From assembly GCF_007279655.1 (NCBI RefSeq), contig NZ_QKWN01000009.1, forward strand, positions 124,001 to 188,000: a stretch of DNA of 64,000 bases, written 5' to 3'. Positions within the stretch are counted from its first letter, which is position 1. Each line of letters opens with the position of its first letter. Below the pieces are notes generated by a model, which saw only the letters and a program-made list of their open reading frames with translations, was not told the DNA's origin and did not search any database. Origin of the DNA: Robertkochia solimangrovi. Lineage in GTDB: Bacteria > Bacteroidota > Bacteroidia > Flavobacteriales > Flavobacteriaceae. The translations under genes were made by a program, and so were the position numbers. Shown here in pieces: positions 34,198 to 44,200 of this stretch.

Positions 34198-35628
34198 TCA
34201 GAATTGGAAATATATAAAGGATCGGTCTACCTGATCATCATAGAACAACATGATAGCTAAGACAGTAATAGAATATAATGAAAGTCGAACCCATTTATTT
34301 TTGAAAGGATAAGGAGCCCGTTCATTTCTTCTGATCAAAAATTCGTATCCGGTAAAGATCAACAATAATATAAAATAGTCGATCATACGGTAACCCGCGG
34401 GGTGGAGGTAAGGGGTTATGCTAAAGTCGGTAAACATGCGTTTCAAATATTCAAAAGCACTTGTAAGGTTTTCGGCCCTGAAAAAGATCCAGGTGATCGT
34501 TACCAGTAGAAAATTAAGCATCACAGAAATGATATCCGTCAACCGGTTAATACGAAGTCCCGGATTCCATTTTGCCTTATGAATAAAGAAAAATGGAAGG
34601 AAAAGTAAAGCATGTAAACCACCCCAGAAAACAAAGGTCCAATTCGCTCCATGCCACAGTCCACTTACCAAAAAAATGACAAACACATTTCGGATGGTGG
34701 TTATTTTAGATCCTTTGGATCCTCCAAGAGGATAATAGATATAATCTCTGAACCAGGTGGACAGTGAGATGTGCCATCTTCTCCAGAATTGTACGATATT
34801 CCTTGAAAAATAGGGGAATTTAAAATTCGACATTAGTTCAAAACCAAACAGTTTTGAAGTTCCAATGGCAATATCCGAATAACCACTGAAATCACCGTAG
34901 ATCTGGAAACCAAAGAACACTGCCCCTATAAACAAGCTGGACGATGACATGGAATCTGAATTAGAGAAAATATCATCCACAATTGGAGCCAGGGCATCGG
35001 CAATGGCAATCTTCTTGAAGAATCCCCACAATATCAGGCGTAAACCTTCCACTGCCTGCAAGTAATTGAATTTTCGTTTGTTCAGCATCTGAGGTAACAG
35101 ATGTGATGCTCGCTCGATCGGACCTGCTACTAACTGAGGAAAGAAACTTACGTAAGCAGAGAAGGCAATGAAATCTTTCGTTGGTTTTAGTTTTTTATGG
35201 TAGATATCTAATGAGTAAGACATGGTCTGAAACGTATAAAAAGATATCCCAACCGGAAGTAATATGTTCAATGTGAATTGATTCTGAGCATGGTAACCGA
35301 AATGTTCCAATAGCTCATAAAAGGAATCTGCAAAGAAATTATAATATTTAAAGAATCCCAGTAACCCGATATTAAATGAAATACTTGTCCATAACCAAAG
35401 TCGTCGATGTCTTTGTTCCGGTTTACCCAACTGAATTCCAACAAGGTAATCTACAAGGGTACTCAGAAAAATTAGCGCGAGGAACCTGTAATCCCAAGCC
35501 CCGTAAAATATATAGCTCAAAACAACCAGTAGCGTATTCTGGATTTTGAGATTTTTTCTAAATAGCAGCCAGTATAAAATAAAGGATACAGGCAAAAAAA
35601 TGAGAAATTCTATGGAATTAAATAACAT
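34198..35628 (-). CDS. MBOAT family membrane O-acyltransferase (AlgI/DltB-like)
   Basis: A 476-residue polytopic protein with about eleven hydrophobic segments. FWRRWHISLSTWFRDYIYYPLGG (around His286) and SGLWHGANWTFVFWG (catalytic His326) are the AlgI/DltB signatures, and LVAGPIERASHLLPQ is the conserved loop. These proteins move an acyl group from a cytosolic donor (ACP thioester for DltB, acyl-CoA-type donors for others) through the membrane to an outer acceptor. It lies between the FemAB-like genes and its SGNH partner. The donor here may be the glyceryl-ACP made by the FkbH/ACP pair; this is inference. Confidence 0.93.
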   Translation of the reverse strand: MLFNSIEFLIFLPVSFILYWLLFRKNLKIQNTLLVVLSYIFYGAWDYRFLALIFLSTLVDYLVGIQLGKPEQRHRRLWLWTSISFNIGLLGFFKYYNFFADSFYELLEHFGYHAQNQFTLNILLPVGISFYTFQTMSYSLDIYHKKLKPTKDFIAFSAYVSFFPQLVAGPIERASHLLPQMLNKRKFNYLQAVEGLRLILWGFFKKIAIADALAPIVDDIFSNSDSMSSSSLFIGAVFFGFQIYGDFSGYSDIAIGTSKLFGFELMSNFKFPYFSRNIVQFWRRWHISLSTWFRDYIYYPLGGSKGSKITTIRNVFVIFLVSGLWHGANWTFVFWGGLHALLFLPFFFIHKAKWNPGLRINRLTDIISVMLNFLLVTITWIFFRAENLTSAFEYLKRMFTDFSITPYLHPAGYRMIDYFILLLIFTGYEFLIRRNERAPYPFKNKWVRLSLYSITVLAIMLFYDDQVDRSFIYFQF

Positions 35629-35654
35629 ATCAGGCTATGTATGGGGTTGTTGTG

Positions 35655-36908
35655 TTATTGGATTTGGAACAAAACTTTTTTAAGGTTATTCTCTCCCTCG
35701 ATTAGTAACACATGTTGTTCATTGCTGTAACTGTAAATTTTTGTTTTATAGGCATTGTCCTGGAACAGATAAAGAAATTCAAAAAGAACTTGTTTATATA
35801 AAGGGGAGATTCCATTTTCTGAGGGAATTTCAATAAGATCAGAATTATTTGGTCTGGATTCTACATTCTCAAATTGAAATGAAACCGGTTGTTCTACAGA
35901 AATTTTAGGTTTTTTATTGATAAGGAAAGTAAGTTTATGCAATTTTTCATTATAATTCTTTTCACGCATCGTCTGCTTAAGCTCGAAATAAGATTTCATA
36001 ACTTTCCCGGTAATATTAGATCGCAATGAACTGCGGTCGTAATACAAATGATAATGGAAAGGGTAGGAGTCGGTCATCCATCGAGTTTTATAATCAAAAT
36101 ATCCTTTGGTAAGGTCCAGAATATCATATTGATTTTGAAAAGCCCATTCCAGCAATCCCATTAAGGTCACTGATCCGGGATGAAATTTACCGTAATCGAT
36201 ATCAAATACGGTAATGGCATCGAAGATCACTTTTTCTGAAAAATAACAAAGAGTTACGCATACCGGTATACCTTTATCTTCAACCACAAAAATGCCGGCT
36301 TTTCCTTCCTTCATCATAGGATAAACTACCTCCTGATAAAAATTCCATTCTGCAGGGTCTAAATTGTTATTGTAAATCTCTTTATCATCGAATCGCTTAT
36401 CAAGAAGTGCTTTGAAGTTCGTAAATAAAGTCTTGTAAGTGGTTTCGTCAATGTCCGTACCATACATGCGATACGTTATATCAAAACTGGTTTCCAGTCT
36501 CTTCTTATATTTTTTGAGTTTATAACGACTGCTTTTACTGAATCGCTGCGCCAGAAAATCTTCATACCCTTTAAACTTTTTGAGTTCGATCATAAATCCC
36601 GGATATTGTTTGATTTTATGAAACTCGATGTTTTCAGGAAGTTCCCTTGAAGGAATATCAAAATATTCAGGAACATCATAGAGGAGGACAACCTTATTCT
36701 TTAAATTCAGGCCATTGCTGAAATTGGGGTCATAGCTGATCCCTTTAGTCAGATTTCGTCCTGCATTGATATATACGCCAGCTTTTGCCTGGTAAAATTC
36801 TAATCCCGGGAATTCATCGAGTAAAACTTCCTGTTCGTTATCAATGAAATGATCCTTCCAGATCTTCAAAAAAGTTGAAGAAAGAAATGGGTTGTTCTTT
36901 ATGGTCAT
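35655..36908 (-). CDS. GNAT/FemAB-like acyltransferase (Acetyltransf_6 type)
   Basis: A 417-residue soluble protein. The central part, KAGIFVVEDKGIPVCVTLCYFSEKVIF then FHPGSVTLMGLLEWAF and YDILDLTKGYFDYKTRW, matches the second GNAT fold of BioF2-like/FemAB-like transferases seen in surface-polysaccharide and exosortase loci. A Lys/Arg-rich helix (SRYKLKKYKKRLE) precedes it. These proteins transfer acyl or aminoacyl groups to glycans or lipids, but the donor is not predictable here. The gene lies 8 bp after the preceding FemAB-like gene and 26 bp before the MBOAT gene. Confidence 0.7.
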   Translation of the reverse strand: MTIKNNPFLSSTFLKIWKDHFIDNEQEVLLDEFPGLEFYQAKAGVYINAGRNLTKGISYDPNFSNGLNLKNKVVLLYDVPEYFDIPSRELPENIEFHKIKQYPGFMIELKKFKGYEDFLAQRFSKSSRYKLKKYKKRLETSFDITYRMYGTDIDETTYKTLFTNFKALLDKRFDDKEIYNNNLDPAEWNFYQEVVYPMMKEGKAGIFVVEDKGIPVCVTLCYFSEKVIFDAITVFDIDYGKFHPGSVTLMGLLEWAFQNQYDILDLTKGYFDYKTRWMTDSYPFHYHLYYDRSSLRSNITGKVMKSYFELKQTMREKNYNEKLHKLTFLINKKPKISVEQPVSFQFENVESRPNNSDLIEIPSENGISPLYKQVLFEFLYLFQDNAYKTKIYSYSNEQHVLLIEGENNLKKVLFQIQ

Positions 36909-36916
36909 AATTTAGA

Positions 36917-38125
36917 CTACTTATCTTCCGGGTTTCTGTATTTAGGAAAAAAATCCTCGTTGCTGGATTGATATTTGTTTACCAAACTGTCATATGTATC
37001 CTGATCGGTTACCAATTTCCAGATCTTGAAAATCTTATGGTCTTTTGAAAAAGAAGATTTGAATTTAAAAAGATTATCGGTGTACCGTCCACCCAGGCCT
37101 CCACCAAGATTATAATATTCGAGTCCTTCCTGTGTAGCCAGAATTCGCATCTCATCCAGAAGTAATTTTATAGGGCTCCAATGCAGGTAATCCTGATGTG
37201 TGCCACCCAGATGATATTGCACAATCCCATTTTTGATCAGAAAGATACAACCACCGATCACAGTTTCAGAATCTTTTTCTACCGCGATCAGTGACCTGAT
37301 CTCAAAGTCTTTACACGTATTAAGATTTTTAAAATACTCTTTATTGAAGTAGTAATACGAATTCGCATTTACCCGATCCATATTAGAGTGATAGATGGCC
37401 ATGAAATCGGCAAGATCCTGTTCAGACTGACAAAGTCTTATTTCGCATTTCTTTCGTGCACTGTTGATATAGGTTCTTAATCGGTTATGATATTGCCCGG
37501 TTTGTTCCTGATCGGAAAGCGTAATATCAATATTAACGATCTTGCCTTTTTCTACAAGCTCTCCAAAATATTTAAGGATATTATCCTGTGTAGGAATATA
37601 AGGATTCAGTCTGGAGAAAACTGCAATGATCTTGTTCTTTTTGAAGAATTCCCTGAAACAAAGCGCATAGTCTTCCAGATAGAAGTTTTCAGGTTCCACT
37701 GCAAGATTTGATAATGGACCAACATATCCGTATGCAGATGTGGCATCAAAATATGGCGTGTCAAATATCTTACTTACCAGAAGTGGAAATCCTATTTTAA
37801 TATCGTCATTCTCGTATGCCACGAGTATTGGCTCCTGATCTTTTCTTTTAGTTGCTAAATGGTAATCGTAAGTGTGATAGGCATCATATCGATTCATATG
37901 GGATAGAAAGGCATTCCATGATACCCTGTCACTTATGATTCTAATATTTCCATGGCGCTTGGTTAACTTCCCGATTTCATCATTATTTAAATGCGTCATC
38001 TGAAGTGGTTGATCTTTTAGATTTTCAAAAAATGAATTTAATTCATCCAAAAGGCAATTTCTCAGGTTTTGAATATCCGGAACCACATCCGGTTGGTAAT
38101 TCAGAGATTTGGCCTCCTTGCTCAT
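36917..38125 (-). CDS. FemAB/GNAT-like transferase
   Basis: A 402-residue protein. RLRTYINSARKKCEIRLC and the following helix resemble the FemA-like substrate region, ETVIGGCIFLIKNGIVQYHLGGT the GNAT core strands, and LLLDEMRILATQEGLEYYNLGGGLGG the conserved FemAB C-terminal motif. The classical FemA/B enzymes add amino acids to peptidoglycan from aminoacyl-tRNA; Bacteroidota paralogues in glycan loci are not characterised. It is the first gene of a tight four-gene unit (this gene, the GNAT-like protein, MBOAT, SGNH). A 157 bp gap separates it from the giant adhesin gene. Confidence 0.72.
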   Translation of the reverse strand: MSKEAKSLNYQPDVVPDIQNLRNCLLDELNSFFENLKDQPLQMTHLNNDEIGKLTKRHGNIRIISDRVSWNAFLSHMNRYDAYHTYDYHLATKRKDQEPILVAYENDDIKIGFPLLVSKIFDTPYFDATSAYGYVGPLSNLAVEPENFYLEDYALCFREFFKKNKIIAVFSRLNPYIPTQDNILKYFGELVEKGKIVNIDITLSDQEQTGQYHNRLRTYINSARKKCEIRLCQSEQDLADFMAIYHSNMDRVNANSYYYFNKEYFKNLNTCKDFEIRSLIAVEKDSETVIGGCIFLIKNGIVQYHLGGTHQDYLHWSPIKLLLDEMRILATQEGLEYYNLGGGLGGRYTDNLFKFKSSFSKDHKIFKIWKLVTDQDTYDSLVNKYQSSNEDFFPKYRNPEDK

Positions 38126-38282
38126 GACATTGAATATTGCTTTTAGGGATTGGCTTTTTTATTTTAAATGTAAACACTACATTCAAATATTCATTGAAAT
38201 TAAAAATTACAACAATGCCTGTTTATATATTCAGGTTCAAATACTGAAAAACTTGATTAAACGTATATTTGATTAAAACGAG

Positions 38283-41200
38283 TTACTTTACTATAATTTT
38301 TTCTGTATAGACTTTGTCGTTAATGGTTACAAAGCTTAGAATATAAACACCCTTATGTAGCCCGTCTAAGTTAATTTTATAGACGAAATCTTCCCCATTA
38401 ACAATCTTAAATTGCCCGGAATCTAAAGTTTGCAGATCATAGGTGCGTATTAATTGACTATTCAGATTATGGATATGCACCGTTTTGAGATTTTCTTCCC
38501 CTGGATAGATCCTGATATTCAGATAATCTGAAGTAGGGTTTGGATATACCTGGGCAAAATAGAAATCTTCCTGGTTAAATACCATTAATTCCAGTGTACT
38601 GCTGTGTTGATCACCGTTATCCGCAAATACGGTTAGCGTAATGGTATATTGACCTACTTCTTCATAAGTATGAGAAAGTGTTGCCTCTGCGGAGGTACTG
38701 CCATCTCCAAGATCCCAATAATAGCCGGTAACAGGTCCGGTTGATTGTGCTGCACTAAGATTTATTATAAATGGTACATTACCTTCAGTATGATCGGCGG
38801 TGATCACTGAAATTACCGGTTCTGTTTGTGATTCGGTAACTTTGATCGTCACCGTATCGGTTGCGATAGCCTCTGTTTCATCTTTCACGGTTAGTGTAAC
38901 TGTATATGTTCCGGCTTCAGTATAGGTATGATTAGCAGTCTCAGTAGTCGCACTGGATCCATCACCAAAATCCCAAAGGTATTCTGTGATATTTCCGGTT
39001 GACGTTTCAGCGCTAAAAGCTATGCCTAACGGAGCTGTACCTTCGGTTATATCTGTTGAGATTTCAGCCATAAGAACTGGTATCTCAACTGTTTCTACGG
39101 TGAAATTAATAGTGATCGATTCACCTTCCAGTCCGGAGGCATCACTCTCGGCATAGGGAGTTGCTATAAGGGTATAGGATCCTTCCGGGAAGCTGACACC
39201 GGAATCGTCACCAAAGACAGTATATGGATTTGTATTGTCGGTAACTTCGTTACTTAGGGCCCCGCTTAATTTCATCACTACACTTCCGGTGGTTTCCGGG
39301 TCTGTTGCTACTTCAATATTGAGCGAAAGACCTGAAAGATCTTCGGAATTGAGTACCAGACCATCGGTAAGGGTTGTTATCGCCGTATCTGTATCTGCAT
39401 TGATCAGGATTATACTGACAACCTCAGGAGCGGTTGGAGCGGAAACTGAATTTAAAAGGATGACTTTTGATTCACCATTCTGATAGGTGATCGTCAGGGT
39501 AGCCGAATCATCCGTTTGTGTTCCTAAATGAGTTATAGTCAGATCATGTACTGTATCAGGACCAAGCAAACTTTGCGAAAGCATTCCTTCACTTATTTCA
39601 AACTGATCGGCATTCGTACCACTGATCTCCATACTTTCTATCCAGAGCGCTATATTTCCACCGCTTATAGTAACGGGTAGCCCTGCATTCGTTCCGACAA
39701 CTATATCCAATGATTCGGCTACGTCCATGATACTGGCTACGGAAGCCTCTCCTTCAGGAGCATCCTCGGCATAGTATTCCATATTACGCTGATTTCCACC
39801 TCCTTTATTCGGTGAGCCGGAAGTTATAAAGATTCCATTGCCGGAAACAATAGCCTGTGTACCCTGACGTCTATGGTTCAATGATGAACCTGTTTCCCAG
39901 GTTAGTGTAGAAGGATCATAGATTTCTGTAATGTCATATGCAAGGTTCTGATCATCTGTCTCTCCGCCGATTACAAATAATTTGTTCTCGAATTCAACAA
40001 TGGAGGCTCCTGCTCTCGGTGTTGGTAAATTCTGAGTTGCGGAAAGCGAACTCCAGGTCCCTGTAGTAAAGTCATAAACATCTACCTCGGGAACGGTAGG
40101 AGCAAACACGCCTCCGTCTCCACCAGACAATCTTCCGGCTACAGCATAAAGCTTACCGTCGATAACGGTTGCCTGGAAATGATCCCGTGCATGGGGAGCA
40201 TCCTCCAGTTCGGTCCAGGTTCCGGTAGCGGGATCGAATTCATCGAACCATTGTACATATCCTCCGTCATGTCCCTTTGTATTACCTCCTATAACATAGA
40301 ACTTATCGTTATAGACTACCATTCCGGTAGATCCCCGACGCCTGTTTTCAGGGATCTCAGGACCTTGTATCCATTGTTGTCCGGCAGGATCGAATATATA
40401 TATGTATTCCGCAGGAGTTTCGACTGGATAGGTATTGTCTTTAAAAGCTCCGATCACCCAAATCAAACCTTTATATTCAGTTGCCTGAAAGTGGTTTAGT
40501 TCCAAGGGTACATTTTCGGAAAGCGAACTCCAGGTATTGGTTGTATAGTCATAAATATCAACCGTTGTTGCATTTTCACGTCCTCCCAACAGATAGAATT
40601 TATCTCCTGCCTGAACAAATGAACATTCATGTCTTGCGGTATAGTTGGTCGGTGTTATTTTGTTATACCATAAATCGGTTTCCGCATCGGTAATTGTCCA
40701 GGTAAAGGTAACTGATCCTGATTCCGATCCTGGTTTAGAAGCCATCACCGTTACTTCATAAATTCCATTTCCGGAAGGCCCGCCCGTAGCAGCACCGACC
40801 TCAATGGTACCATAGATTTGTCCGTTGGTCGGTTCAACTTCCAAACCTGCCGGCTGCCCGCTGATGGAATAGGTGAGATTAGCCAGTTCATTACCGCCAC
40901 TGGCCGCAATAGAAAGGGCAGGAGTGTCGCCTTCCGCATTTGTTTGATCCTCTATATCATTGACGGTAATAGGTCCGTATTCATATTCTTCTGCAGTACC
41001 AAGAACTTCAATCGCTGAAACTTTAGGTTGATTAGCACCTCCTAATGTGGTTTCAGATGAAAAATATAAATTCAATTCATTGTCTGTAATATGAACCTTG
41101 AAGGATTTTGTGATGGGTGTTTCCGAACCGGTTTCCGCGAGTATATCAAAATCGTCCAGTTCCAGTTCGTCTTCTATGATGACATCGAATTTTCTACTAC

Positions 41201-44200
41201 CCACATCACCTTCCATACCTCCGGTGGCGTTGAACCAGATTTCTGCAAAGTGTAATATCACATCATAGGTGCCATTTTCTAAAGGTACGTTATATGAAAA
41301 GACTTTAGCGCTTGAAGTACGTTCCGTTTTATAGAGATCGTGGGTGGCCACACTTGTATTGGAGAAAGAAGATCCGCCGTTATAATATTCATCGGCTGAA
41401 AAAGTATCCCCATTGTAGTCGATCTCTGGTCCTCCAGAATTGATCCTCCATGCAAATCCTTCTGTTGACGATGGATCTTTTATGTTGATGGTTATCGATT
41501 GCGTATCGGAATGAGTTCCGTCGGTAACGGTTAACGATACTGTATAAATTCCGGGAGTGGTATATATATGGTCAGGATTCATGGCTGAAGAATTACTTCC
41601 ATCGCCAAAATGCCAGGAATAGCCTGTAATTGGATTGTTCCCTTCAGATTCAGATCCGTCAAATGATATGGTCGCCGGGGCATTCGAAGTGTATACGGAG
41701 GCCATGGGTATGGCAAGAATATCATCATAGGAGATGGTAGAAATTACCTCTATAGCATTGATCTGTGGGTTTTCTATAATATGTTCAAAAGACAGGTTCA
41801 GCTCGCCATCCGTGAGTGTGACGTCATAGGATTTAATCGCTCCGACCCCAAAACCAAAGGCTGCAACAGGATCAAAATTCGATTCGACCACATTGTTTTC
41901 CAATAGTATATTAAAACTTCGGTCTCCTTCATTCATGGTACCATCATAAGCGGTCCCCAAATAAAGGTTTATTTTGTAAGTGCCATTTTCCAAAGGTATT
42001 TTAAACTCCATTTCCTCACCGGTGGCCACATCATATCTTTCAGTGGCATATAAGGTAGTATAAAGGTCTTCGGTGATATAATCCGGGATACTCTCGTCGT
42101 GATTTGCATACAGGAAGGAAGTGCTGAAGTTATATCCGGTATTGACAGAATAATCAGCACCGATATAGGTGCCGTTTACAGGAGTGGCTACCCAATCAGG
42201 ACCATTATCTACAGTGGCTATATCAACGGTAGATCCGGCATTTATTCTAAAGACAGGAATTTCTGCAATATTTTGCATGATTTCCGCTTTTAAGGGAATA
42301 ATGAGCGGACTATTTTCCCCGGTATGTTCGATGATAACCTGCAGCTCTTTTTGCCCATAATCTTTATTTGGAGTTAAAGAAATTGGAAATGATTTACTGG
42401 CTCCCGGTAATAGACTGAACGGAAATTCCAGATCGAGATTGAACAGGTCACTATCGATCCCGTTAAAAGTTATTCCGGTAATCGTAATCGCATCATCTCC
42501 AGGTCCTCCCTGGTTAATGATCTTCGTTAGCTCACTTACTACATCGGTACCATATACTTCTTCGAAATCGATTATATCTGATTCGGTAGAAAGTTTATTC
42601 GAAATATTTTTAAAGGCATTGATATAATCCCAGGTTGCAGAAAATGTTCCTGCACTTGCCGTCGTAGAACTGATCATACCGACAGCAACTCCAAATTCAT
42701 CATTGGGGTCCAACACACCTGCAGGAAGATCCATTTCATCTCCTACAGGATATAAATTAGCTCCGCTATCGATGGAATAATAGGCCTGAACTTTATTGGA
42801 AGAAGGTTTCACCTGAATATAAAGCTCAATAGCATTGGCTTCTGTAAGTCCTTCCACATCAAATAATGATTCAGTACCGATTTGATTTTCTTCTCTGTAA
42901 ATACTGATACCATTTTTACCATCACCATAGGTGGTTCCGGTACTTATTTCAATGGAGAAATAATTATCCTGATCACCGGTTCCGATATAGATACCATAAT
43001 ATTGTCCGGTTTTAGCTTCTATATTGTTAAAAGGCACTTCGATTTCACCCTGAATGGTAAAGGGTAAGGAATTTGAATCAGCATTCATCCCGAACTGGAA
43101 GCCATAATCCTGATCATTAGTTGATCCTCGCGCTGTTCCGGTAGTTACTTCATCAACAGTGGCTTTTCCGGCAGCACCTCCGAAAGACATAAAGGAAAGA
43201 TCATACAGATCGAGATATTCAGTATCGGTTACGGTGTTAAGCATTAAACCGGTGAATCCAAGTCCTAAGAATCCGGTGCCGGGATCGTTGTTCCAAAATG
43301 GATAATTGATGGGCATTTCGACATTTAAACCGTTGTTGGCATCAATAGGAAAGGGATCGGAAAAATCAGGAATACCGTCATTATCATCATCATCATCCAT
43401 GAGATCTGATATAAAGTCGCCATCGTTGTCCATAGGAGCACTACCCCCGGAACAATAGTTGGTTCCTGAAAGAATTTCGTCTTCATTGGTGTAACCATCA
43501 CCATCGTAGTCAGCTGTTGGATCAAATTCAGGGTCATCCTGACTTAAGCAGTTTATAAAATCGCCGGGTTCAAAAACAGTGATGTTATCATCTGCATACG
43601 TGACAGCCCAAATAGTACCCGGAAATATTTCATTATCTCCCTGTGCGGTAACATCCAGAGGAATGGAACCGAATCCGGTGAGGAATTTATTATCCTTGTT
43701 CTCTAAAGAATTCCCATCTGCAGCGGTTTGGAATCGATGGATACTTCCGTCATAGGAAGCAGCCAAAAGGTTTCCTTTTATAGCTCCATTAAAATTTGAT
43801 GCTGTATAAACAGCCATTCCATTGGTGGATTTCTCATTGGATTCCAGAACATGAGTGTTCGGATGAGAAGCGTTATTTTTATAATAATCACCTTGTCTTG
43901 GATCATCTGGGAAGTCTGAAATGGAAAAGGAATCATTGAAGTATCCACTTACTCCTACCAGACGATCTATAAAATCATAACTTGCAGTTTCGACCCAATT
44001 GGTACCGTCAAATTCATATTTATAAAGTCCGGCCTTGGAAGGGAATGCTCTTATGGGGTCGGTATGACCACCGTAATAGGTTTGGAATTCGTCGGAAATA
44101 TTACCGATATGATGAAGATGATCAAAATATTGATTCCCGTTGGTATAATTATACTCACTGGTCACATAATCTCCTGCGGCAGGTTCATAGGTGGCAGAAC

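Noticed and set aside
28312-38125. Tetronate or polyketide biosynthetic cluster, suggested by FkbH plus ACP
   Set aside because: No ketosynthase, peptide synthetase or tetronate-forming enzyme is present; MBOAT and SGNH neighbours fit surface modification better.
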